Shown here: positions 56,412 to 64,000 of the stretch, in pieces
Position numbering within the stretch: the stretch's first letter is position 1
Layout of the letters: each line of letters starts with the position of its first letter
Assembly: GCA_034440615.1 (NCBI GenBank)
Contig: JAOTOM010004865.1
Location: 372,001 to 436,000, forward strand
Reading direction: 5' to 3'
Source: Ashinkailepas kermadecensis
Taxonomy: Eukaryota; Arthropoda; Thecostraca; Neolepadidae
Length of the DNA: 64,000 nt
Notes under the pieces: model-generated
Told to the model about the DNA's origin: nothing
The model's database searches: none
The model's input: only the letters and a program-made list of their open reading frames with translations
Program-made: the position numbers and the translations under genes

Positions 56412-56539
56412 GCGCCAGAACGCGTTCGTCCGCGTCGAGCTGCCGACTTGTGATGCTGCAGATGTTGATACAGATTTGCGGATTGCCATGCGGATTGCCA
56501 TGCGGATTTGCGGATTGCCATGTGCGACAACCTGATGCT

Positions 56540-56827
56540 GGGCCCGAGGCTTACGGCTCAATCCACGACATTCCCGCAAAGCTGTGTCTAAGCTTGCGCC
56601 GCAACAGCTGCGTCTGGTCCAGCACTCGGCCGTGGTGGAGCAGCTGGAAGCCAACTGCTGCGGCCAACTGAAGGGTCGCCTGCCGAGGAGTCGGCAGCTA
56701 ATTCTGGCCGCTGAGCTGCAGGAAATCCAGTTTCCACTGACCCCGTCAACCGCTGGTGCCGTGGCCACCGCCCGGCCAAACGCACGACGAGACAGTTCTT
56801 TGTCAATTTTTTCCCCAGTCATTTTTG
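56540..56827 (+). other. Possible coding exon, unrecognised
   Basis: The plus frame starting about 56584 reads SKLAPQQLRLVQHSAVVEQL, EANCCGQLKGRLPRSRQLIL, AAELQEIQFPLTPS with heavily GC-biased third positions. It runs into a good donor-like sequence, TTTTTG|GTAAGATC, at about 56827/56828. No convincing acceptor was found upstream (CCGCAACAG and CCCGCAAAG are weak). I do not recognise the protein. It may be a host exon or part of an unrecognised element. Confidence 0.25.
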
Positions 56828-57430
56828 GTAAGATCATAACAAGTGCGCGGCGTATGTGCGCCCGGTAGGATTTTGTGACATCACGGTACTCTACGCGACC
56901 TCTGACCGGATGGTTTTACCTCTGATATATGACATTAGGAGGGGGGGGGGGAGAGTGATTTTTTAGGCATGCCGAACCATAAAGGTCATTTGCGCCGCCT
57001 TTAAAACGAGTACGTTACATGTCTGTCTATAAAGCGAGCGTTTGCGATCAAGGTGCAGGCAAGTGGACATTTACGTTAAGGAATTTTACGTTAGTTTGAG
57101 TAATATTTTAGGTGCTGAAGGCGAGGGTCTGGGTTGGGAAAAGCTCCCTGATGTCTAAATGGTTTAGTTTTACTTTACTCCTCCACAAAATAATTCGTAG
57201 TTTGGGTGGGGTGGGAGTGTTTTGAGAGTGGCGAGAAGTTGATTTTGCCAGGGAGACGGCTTTAGCCTACTCTTATCGAAGAGCACCGAGGGATCTTTAC
57301 CGTGCGAACAAGGAGGTAATTGTCCACACCGCCTATCACGCCGGCCGCCGCGTGTTAGTTGTTAGTAGCAGGTTAGTCTGAGCATGCCATGCAGGGTTGT
57401 CAGTTGGGTTAGTACGGTGTTTTGCAATTC

Positions 57431-57660
57431 CGCTCTTCTACGTCCGCTGTACCTCTGGGTAGCCGTTTACGTTATGAGTTGGAAGGCAAATCGGCTCATC
57501 TACGTCCGATGGCTCCTCTGGGTAGTTGTTTTCTGTTATGCTAATTTTTTTTTTTTTTAATGCTTTCCTAAAGCAAGTCGGCTCATCTACCTCCGACGGC
57601 ACCGCTAGGTAGCCATTTATTTCTAATTGAGAAGCAAATCGGCTCATGTACGTCCGTCGC
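57431..57660 (-). repeat. F2 3'-region repeat, GGCTCATCTACGTCCG motif, copy B
   Basis: Four copies at about 57431 (degenerate), 57493, 57581 and 57641, matching the arrangement in F2-A. A T-run insertion lies between the second and third copies. Confidence 0.8.
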
Positions 57661-57746
57661 CATGCGGGGATGGCTATTTGCGTGTTTCCTACGAGTGTTT
57701 CGCGGTCATGCATTGCGAGTTCATGTGATTGTCGGTCTTGTGGTGC

Positions 57747-58997
57747 CTACAGTGCTCCTGCTAGTTTTGTGGCATACAGATATTCAAATAGCAATTGAAG
57801 GAATTCTGGGTGCTTGTCACCGAGAAGCGATGGAAGCGATAGGGTGATGCCCTCTTTTTGGCAGAATGTCTTAAGTGGTTGTCTTTGAGAGCTAAAGCTA
57901 CTACAGTCTAGCAGGATGTGGCCTATTCTTAACGTGGTGTTGCAGGTGCCGCAGTGCGGTGTTGTATATTGGTCACCCTCTAATTGAGGCTGTGTTAGTT
58001 TTGTGCAACCAGTTCTAAGTCTAGTGAGGATGACCTCTTTTTGTCGATGATATTTATTTGATGTGCTCCATATGCCTATTGTTGGTTTCATTGCGTGGGT
58101 GTGGTTGGATTTGTGTTGTGTTGAGTTGTGTTGTGTCCATGTGTTCTGTTGATGTTGGCGAATGTGGCGTTGTAGGAGTGCTTTGCAGTCGTCTACCGAA
58201 TATTCCATGCTAGGGTAAGTGTTCAATGCTAAGGCTTGCTTTGCGAGCCGGTCTGCTTCTTCGTTACCTGGGATGTTGGTGTGGCCCGGAATCCAGAGGA
58301 AGGAAAAGTTCATGTTTACGTTATGGGCCACGAGTTGTTGGATTATATCAATGAAGTGATGTGGACAGTCGTGGGTGCTGCTAATTGACTGGAGGACAGA
58401 TTTGGAGTCTGAGCATATTACTACGTTTCTAGCTTTACGCCTCATGAGAATGGTGACACCGGCCAGAATGGCCATTGCTTCAGCGGAGTAGATGGAGAAG
58501 TTATCCGGTAGACGCTTGGAAAGTCTGAGACCTGGTCCAGTGAAGCCGATGCCTACCTTAGCCTCGTGTTTCGACCCATCCGTGAATGCGAATGATTTGT
58601 GCTTGTTGTCATCGGCGAACTTGTGGAAGAAGCCAAGAATTTCCGCCGATGTGATAGTGGATTTCTTCTCCGAGAGCAAGTACTCGACCTTTGGTTGACT
58701 GAAAGTCCAGAATGACCGAGTGGGCGGTCGAGTTGCAGTGGATGGCATTGCGAAGTTAAGATCTGAGAGAGCCGTGGAAATTTGAATGCTATATGGTGGA
58801 AGTTTGCGCGCAAATCGCCTCTTGTCGTATCTGTCAGGCGTAAAACAGCGCTGTGCTGGATGATTTTTAATGGATTTGATTTTCATGTGGTAGCGGCACA
58901 GCTCTTGTGTCCTCCTGACGTGGAGTGGGGGCGTGTTTGAGTCCACTAGAAGACTGGCTATCGGTGTGGTGCTGAGGGCACCTGTGGCTGCTCTCAT
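57747..58997 (-). CDS. F2-B RNase H and zinc-knuckle open frame (partial ORF2)
   Basis: A 416-codon open frame, the only long uninterrupted part of F2-B. Residues 1-25 belong to the RT thumb (SLLVDSNTPPLHVRR). A linker follows, then RNase H from about residue 136: FTDGSKHEAKVGIG (D140), YSAEAMAILAG (E173), VVICSDSKSVLQS (D197), LWIPGHTNIPGNEEADRLAK (D249). The end has HCGTCNTTLRIGHILLDC, the Cys/His knuckle common at the C-terminus of I/Jockey-group ORF2 proteins. The enzyme would degrade RNA in the RNA-DNA hybrid during target-primed reverse transcription. The frame lacks its own RT start, so it is a fragment; retained RNase H residues suggest this copy is younger than F2-A. Confidence 0.75.
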   Translation of the reverse strand: MRAATGALSTTPIASLLVDSNTPPLHVRRTQELCRYHMKIKSIKNHPAQRCFTPDRYDKRRFARKLPPYSIQISTALSDLNFAMPSTATRPPTRSFWTFSQPKVEYLLSEKKSTITSAEILGFFHKFADDNKHKSFAFTDGSKHEAKVGIGFTGPGLRLSKRLPDNFSIYSAEAMAILAGVTILMRRKARNVVICSDSKSVLQSISSTHDCPHHFIDIIQQLVAHNVNMNFSFLWIPGHTNIPGNEEADRLAKQALALNTYPSMEYSVDDCKALLQRHIRQHQQNTWTQHNSTQHKSNHTHAMKPTIGIWSTSNKYHRQKEVILTRLRTGCTKLTQPQLEGDQYTTPHCGTCNTTLRIGHILLDCSSFSSQRQPLKTFCQKEGITLSLPSLLGDKHPEFLQLLFEYLYATKLAGAL

Positions 58998-59556
58998 GCA
59001 GCTGTTTTGGATGATTTATAAATTTCGGCTCTGGCTTTCTGAAATGGTGGAAAAAATGATGTTGTATTCTAGGATGGGTTGTATGATTGATGTGTACAGT
59101 CGCAGTAGTGTTTTCCTGTCTCCGCCCTAGTCTGTGCCTGCAAGTGCACGTAGTATCTTGACGCGCTTCGCGCATCGCTTCGAGATGGTGGTGATGTGGG
59201 TGTTGAAACTGAGTTTTTCGTCAAAATGTACTCCTAAGAACTTGAGGCATTTCACCTGTTCGATGGCTTTGCCTTCGATTTTAAGTAGAGTTTTGGGTGT
59301 TGGGCGGAGACGACTATATGTGACGGTGGCCAATTTTTCTGCGGACAGGGTGAAGTCCCAAGTTTTGCACCACTTTGCAGTGTGGTCTAGTTCTGCTTGA
59401 ATGGTTTTTCAGCTTTAAAGAAACATTGCGATGTTGTCCAAATGGCTATGTCGTCCGCGAAAAGTGAGTATTGAAGTGAAGTGTCAGTGTGGTCAGCAAG
59501 TATGTCGTTGATCATGATGATGAAGAGGCTCGGTGAGAGCACGCCTGGCAGGCCAC

Positions 59557-59595
59557 GAGCAGGGCCTGGCACAGGGCCTGAGCCAGGCCCTGCTC
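59557..59595. repeat. Perfect 14-bp inverted duplication inside F2-B RT
   Basis: GAGCAGGGCCTGGC, an 11-bp spacer, then the exact reverse complement GCCAGGCCCTGCTC. It lies where F2-A keeps LAQ..VLTPSLF and displaces the QG.AQGSVLSP box, shifting the frame. Confidence 0.9.
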
Positions 59596-60304
59596 CTGTG
59601 TTGTGGTGTTTGATGTGACACTGCCGCATCGGACCTTAAGGTTCCTGTCTCTAAGGAAGTTGAGAATGAAGTGTGCCATGTGTCCGCGTAGGCCTATCTT
59701 GTGGAGTTTGTGTGTCAGTGCGGATTTGTGTACTCGGTCGAATGCGGCAGTGATGTCCAAGTAGGCAGCTACTGTTGTGCGTTTGATGCGTAGACCACTT
59801 TTTATGTCATGCACTGATCTAATGAGATTGTCTGTAGTTGATTTTTGACGCTGGAAGCCGCACTGAAATTCGTCGAGCAGGTCGTTGTGTTCCAGAAATT
59901 GCCCCAATCGTGTGTTGACCATGTGTTCGACTAACTTGCTAGCACAGCTAGTAAGTGAGATGGGTATATAACCATTTGGGGTGGAGTGATCTTTGTGCGG
60001 CTTTGGCAATGGAATGACTACGCTCTCTCGCCAGGATGCGGGAAACGTGTCGCTTTGGTACAGTTCATTTATGGCCGCTAGTAGGTACGTTAGGGAGTTT
60101 TTGCTAAGTCGTTTAAGAAACTGGTAATGGATGTCGTCCGGCCCAACCGACGCGTTTCCACACTTGCTGAGGGCAAGGTGTAATTCGTGCATAGTATACG
60201 ACTGATTGTAGATTTCTCTATTGCTAGAGCTAAAATTTGTTTTGGAGGCAAGGGCGTCTAGAGCGCTTTGATGACATTGGACACGGACGGACGTTGACAT
60301 TGAA

Positions 60305-60820
60305 ATTGAACACGAACAAAAATTCAAGCCAGCTAAGGCACTCTTCAGTTCAATCCCACCTCGGAAATGGACACTTGTCGATTAATTAAGTTATCTTCCT
60401 TGGAGCTGAAAGTCTTTAAACGTAGCCACGTGCTGTGATCGCACGAAAATGCCGGAGGCTATAACTCCGCGACCCGTTGATCTGATAGAGCTGAAACTGA
60501 CACGGCTTGAATCGGGGCATTGGATAACCGCGAAGCAGTATTCGTAGCAAACTCTGAGAGGTAGTTATTTAACGTTGTTAATCTATCGATGTTCTGTCGA
60601 ACTCCCCAACTCTGAGAATGACGTGCTTTCGTGCGATGGTGGAACATATTTTCCACCCAACCTGGAACCTTTTGATGAGATTTTAACGCCAGTATTCACG
60701 CAGGTAGCCAAAGCGAACATCGAAGTTCTAGATCGAGGAAATCTAGGCTAAACGCGGTCACACGAGCGAACGAAGCGGCCTGGGCCGGCAGCGGTCAAGC
60801 TGAACACCCATGCCTCTGAT
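60305..60820. other. Unrecognised DNA
   Basis: Nothing recognised. Confidence 0.3.
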
Positions 60821-60821
60821 G

Positions 60822-60872
60822 CAGTCAGTCAGTCAGTCAGTCAGTCAATCAGTCAGTCAGTCAGTCAGTCAC
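60822..60872. repeat. (CAGT)n microsatellite
   Basis: About twelve GTCA/CAGT units with one interruption (TCAATCAG). Confidence 0.95.
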
Positions 60873-60879
60873 TTTAAAT

Positions 60880-61811
60880 TTCTGGCTTGGACTTTAGGGC
60901 GCCTCGACTGCTATGCTCGTATGTATTGCTCATACATATAACTGATGCAGGTAGCATTGTGTGAGACGGTAGCATTTAGAATCCACCTTCAGCACAGATG
61001 ACCTGATCAGGTGAATCATGGCCATGCGCGGTCGGTCGGCGAGTGTGTACCGTTTGGGCGGCTTCTTCTCAAACAGCATGAGGTCACTGGTCGGATGAAA
61101 GACATAACTGCAATGCTATACTGTTCTTTGGCCACCCAGTGCATAAGGAATGTCACTGGCAGCTGATGCGCAGCGTGGTGGGGGGGGGGGGGGGGGGGGG
61201 GGTCCGTTCAATTAGAATCCAAAAATATACTAAATCCAACAATACATTTTGAGATTTTCAATGTTCGAAACCGAAAGTTTTCCGCGCGCGATGTGCGCCG
61301 AAAACATTCTATTCCGTGCCATTTTTCTTTTGTCGGGCCCCCCTTGAGAAGATCATGGATGTGTCACTGACTGGCAGGATCAGTAAGCCGCCTTACTGGG
61401 CGCATAAGGAACGAGGCCTTGACGGACTGCATCTCTCCAAACCTGGCACGGTGTAAACATTTTTCTTGGCACATCCAATTTGTCTCGAGACATATACGAG
61501 TATGTGAGCATGAGCACATATACGAGATAATATGAAACATAATAACTGAGCATACTTATTGCGCTCAGTACCAATACCGACCGCAATAAATATGCCAAGT
61601 TATTGGAGAAATGTGGCCTGTGAATTGGCACAATGGGAGCTTCCAGCAGACAATAGTTAATGAAATATAATAACGTCGCACCTAATCCAAAAGGAATTGA
61701 CACTGAAGCACCAGTCAGAGCAGCAGAAGGCACAGTGATCATGTTCGCCACTGCTGAGCTAGTCGTTATATTAAATATCTGGATAGCATTACAATTAGAA
61801 AATGGCATTAC
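60880..61811. other. Unrecognised DNA with G23 homopolymer
   Basis: Contains a pure G run at 61180-61202. A 142-codon minus frame (61380-61808) has no recognisable homology. The DNA up to about 61811 is the presumed pre-insertion target of F1-C. Confidence 0.4.
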
Positions 61812-63754
61812 AATTACACCGAATTGGTATCAAGGGTAGAATGGCCACCTTTATCACCAACTTTCTAGAAAATCGCTCCTTCGTCGTCCGCTGCGGCAAC
61901 ATTCATTCCCGGTCCCACACTCTTGACCAGGGCGTCCCGCAAGGCAGCGTCCTATCTCCAACCCTCTTCCTTATTATGATCAACGACGTCTTAGAACAGC
62001 TTCCCCAAATTTCTCCCCTTCTAAAATATTATCTTTATGCCGATGATTTGGCTATTTGGTGTACACACCCGTCGGCAGATTGGGCTAACCACTTCGTACA
62101 ACTCGCCATGAATCACATTGATTCATGGTGCTCCCTCTGGGGGCTACAGATCTCCCCCGCCAAATCGGTCACTGTGCTCTTTTCTCGGCTTCCCAGACAC
62201 ATCCCGCCAAGCAAACCCCTCCGCTTTCGCGATCAAATTATCCCCCTCCAAACCTCTTTCAAATATCTCGGAATTATCCTCGACAAAGGCCTTTATTTTA
62301 GCCCCCACATCACCTATATTAAACAGCGCTGCGCTGTTCGACTAAATCTCCTGCGCTGCATCTCCGGTCGCGACTGGGGTGCAGACAGGACGACTCTTAC
62401 CAAAATGTACATTGCACTGATTCGTTCAATCCTGGAATACAATGCGTTTATATTCGATAATATATCTCCATCACTCACCAAGTCACTGGAATGCACACAA
62501 AACCACGCACTCCGCCTCATCACCGGAGCACACCGCACCACACCTATCACTAGCCTCCGGGGTGAGACCAACCTCCCTAGCCTACAACAACGCAGAACAC
62601 TACAACTCGTCAGATACCACTTCAGTGCAACAACACAGCTAAATCACCCCTCCAATGTCGCATGGACTAAACTCTCGGTTCGGCGTTCCAAAAACAGAAA
62701 TAAATACAGCATTGCCATTCATTTTAAGCAGGTTCTCACATCCACACTGAAATTTCCGGAGGTTACCCCTGACCGGGTTCCCCCCCCCCCCCTTCTCCCA
62801 TTTTGGCACATGAAACACCCCAAACTCGAGTATCTCTTTCGGCAAAATAAAATCCTGCTCACGCCCATTGAAGTCCAAATTAAGTTTTTTGAATATCAAG
62901 AGGCCCACCCACAACACACCTTATTTTACACTGACGGCTCACGTACCAGCAATGGTACGGGAGCCGCCTGGTGCGGTGGGCCAGACACTGGTCAAACCAA
63001 ATTAACACTTCACCATTCGGTATACACATCAGAACTAGTCGCCATATTCACCTGCCTCCAACACATCACTGCGCAACACATCACTACCCCTATTATAATA
63101 TGCATTGACTCACGATCCTCCGTGGACGCTCTCGCGGCACTACGCAACACCACGCACCCCACGCTCCACGCCATCCGACACCTATACAATGACAACCACG
63201 CACACCTTCAGCTCACCCTGCTCTGGATCCCCGGACATAGGGGTATCCCGGGAAATGAAGGGGTTGACGGTCTTGCCCTCGCGGCGATCGACCTCCCCGC
63301 CAACCACACAGCTCTGGTGCCCCCAGGGGATCTTCTATCCCTCACTAATAATTTATTTAAAACATATATTCAGGACTGCTGGTCACATAACACCACACAC
63401 CTACACGATATCAAGCCCACACTCTCCAGCTGGCCCTCCTCCAACCAGCACACACGTCTGAACGAGGTGACACTCGCCAGACTCTGCCTGGGACACACCA
63501 AACTGACACACGATTATATTTTTCATAGACCTCACCGCCATCCACTTTGTAACACATGTCACGTACGCCTTACCGTCACCCATATCCTACTTGACTGCCC
63601 AACATATGCTCCTCACCGTCGCTACATCATCCAGTATTTCACAAAGATCCACTCACAACTTTCGCTTCGAGCTCTCCTCGGGAGTGACCACCCGGCACTC
63701 CTCGAGTTACTTTTCCGTTTCCTGCAAGACACTAAACTTTCCGAACAGATATAA
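61802..63754 (+). CDS. Family 1 non-LTR retrotransposon ORF2, 5'-truncated but open (F1-C)
   Basis: An uninterrupted 650-codon frame. It enters the RT palm at LQLHRIGIKGRMATF, so the endonuclease and first RT motifs are missing, and the ATG lies in flanking DNA. Visible in order: LDQGVPQGSVLSPTLFLIMI (41-60); the catalytic YADD (79-82); thumb segments FKYLGIILDKGLYFSPHI and SILEYNAFIFDNISPSL; RGETNLPSLQQRRTLQLVRY. RNase H follows with all four acidic residues: D378 (FYTDGSR), E411 (TSELVAIF), D436 (CIDSRSS), D489 (GIPGNEGVDGLA), with LWIPGHRG just before. A C-terminal CNTCHVRLTVTHILLDC knuckle starts at about residue 583. Domain order fits the I/Jockey group of non-LTR elements. The open frame marks it as the youngest family 1 copy here. 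It is not mobile by itself. Confidence 0.88.
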   Translation: MALQLHRIGIKGRMATFITNFLENRSFVVRCGNIHSRSHTLDQGVPQGSVLSPTLFLIMINDVLEQLPQISPLLKYYLYADDLAIWCTHPSADWANHFVQLAMNHIDSWCSLWGLQISPAKSVTVLFSRLPRHIPPSKPLRFRDQIIPLQTSFKYLGIILDKGLYFSPHITYIKQRCAVRLNLLRCISGRDWGADRTTLTKMYIALIRSILEYNAFIFDNISPSLTKSLECTQNHALRLITGAHRTTPITSLRGETNLPSLQQRRTLQLVRYHFSATTQLNHPSNVAWTKLSVRRSKNRNKYSIAIHFKQVLTSTLKFPEVTPDRVPPPPLLPFWHMKHPKLEYLFRQNKILLTPIEVQIKFFEYQEAHPQHTLFYTDGSRTSNGTGAAWCGGPDTGQTKLTLHHSVYTSELVAIFTCLQHITAQHITTPIIICIDSRSSVDALAALRNTTHPTLHAIRHLYNDNHAHLQLTLLWIPGHRGIPGNEGVDGLALAAIDLPANHTALVPPGDLLSLTNNLFKTYIQDCWSHNTTHLHDIKPTLSSWPSSNQHTRLNEVTLARLCLGHTKLTHDYIFHRPHRHPLCNTCHVRLTVTHILLDCPTYAPHRRYIIQYFTKIHSQLSLRALLGSDHPALLELLFRFLQDTKLSEQI

Positions 63755-64000
63755 AGCCTCCGTTACATTTCCTGATTCAAGCTAACCTGATGACGGTTAT
63801 ATGACACGTGCCACACTCCGTACTGGCTGTATGACTCCGCTCCACATCTCTTCCTCACCGACGTCGCAAAACACATACATATAGGTTATCTCACACTAGG
63901 TAGACAGGATCCGATCCAATTTGGCTAATACGGACGGACTTCCTTTTAAATTGCGCTTGGTTTCTTACCTACGGGTTTTCCAAGCAGCTTGGTTTTCCCC
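63755..64000 (+). other. Probable 3' untranslated region of F1-C
   Basis: Follows the F1-C stop codon without interruption. No poly(A), poly(C) or repeat tail is reached before the window ends, so the 3' end of the element probably lies outside. The two other F1 copies here do not reach this region. Confidence 0.45.

Larger units (their letters stand above)
56941..60300 (-). pseudogene. Family 2 non-LTR retrotransposon copy B (F2-B)
   Basis: Minus strand. The RT runs from YTMHELHLALSKCGNASVGP through SVVIPLPKPHKDHSTPNGYI, DEFQCGFQRQKSTTDNL, AAYLDITAAFDRVHKSALTH and KLHKIGLRGHMAHFILNFL. A frameshift at an inverted duplication (59557-59595) follows, then LSPSLFIIMINDIL and FADDIAIWT near 59450. 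The thumb KCLKFLGVHFDEKLSFNTHI lies near 59250, with further frameshifts near 59400, 59150 and 58940. An open frame of 416 codons (57747-58997) then carries RNase H with D140, E173, D197 and D249 all present and a C-terminal C349-x2-C352-x7-H360-x4-C365 knuckle. A 3' region of about 800 bp ends in CACTCT plus C11 at 56941. 5'-truncated; no endonuclease. Confidence 0.88.

Noticed and set aside
55443..56837. 464-codon minus frame and four other frames over 290 codons
   Set aside because: The 73-bp unit is stop-free in six frames; these are repeat artefacts.
61802..63754. Complete, autonomous retrotransposon
   Set aside because: Endonuclease, ORF1 and the first RT motifs are absent; the frame opens inside the RT palm.

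Overview
This is a stretch of eukaryotic nuclear DNA, almost certainly from an animal and most plausibly an arthropod. The basis is mixed. It shows no operons and no densely packed genes. It holds non-LTR retrotransposons of animal type, a Penelope-like GIY-YIG fragment, a Tc1/mariner remnant, a tRNA-derived SINE, hAT-type MITEs, long micro- and minisatellites, and short GGTTA/TTAGG-like runs (TTAGG is the common arthropod telomere unit). The lineage within arthropods cannot be fixed from the window. No complete host protein-coding gene could be recognised. Most long open frames come from tandem repeats whose units contain no stop codon.

Layout. 1-9.3 kb is mostly unrecognised DNA with one GC-rich 24-bp minisatellite (about 3.0-3.6 kb). 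9.3-12.1 kb holds a dispersed repeat with an 18-bp array, a TTAA-flanked element rich in AGGTCA half-sites, and a Penelope C-terminal fragment. 13.3-16.9 kb is a satellite block (16-bp, 109-bp and 7-bp units). 17.5-26.1 kb holds two dead copies of retroelement family 1, an AT-rich tract with two copies of a TIR repeat (R), a 245-bp tandem duplication, the second copy of the dispersed repeat and a 24-bp GC-rich array. 26-40 kb is mostly unrecognised, with microsatellites, a Tc1/mariner remnant, a mirrored degenerate array and a SINE. 40.3-44.4 kb is retroelement family 3, split by a 2.17-kb terminal-inverted-repeat element that itself contains an R repeat. 46.3-49.1 kb holds 33-bp and 13-bp arrays. 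50.9-60.3 kb holds two copies of family 2 (F2-A and F2-B), both on the minus strand, separated by a 73-bp array. 61.8-64 kb is the best-preserved retroelement, a 5'-truncated family 1 copy with an open 650-codon frame.

How the parts relate. Because several families occur more than once, the window supplies its own empty sites. Comparing F2-A with F2-B shows that F2-A received a hAT-like MITE with an 8-bp target duplication, and a 217-bp 3'-end fragment of its own family that ends in a C11 tail with an 11-bp target duplication. F2-A also has a 37-bp segment amplified to about 11 copies that is single-copy in F2-B. Comparable tandem amplifications sit inside a family 1 copy, inside family 3 and inside one copy of the dispersed repeat. 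Minisatellite birth inside dead mobile-element copies is the main unifying observation.
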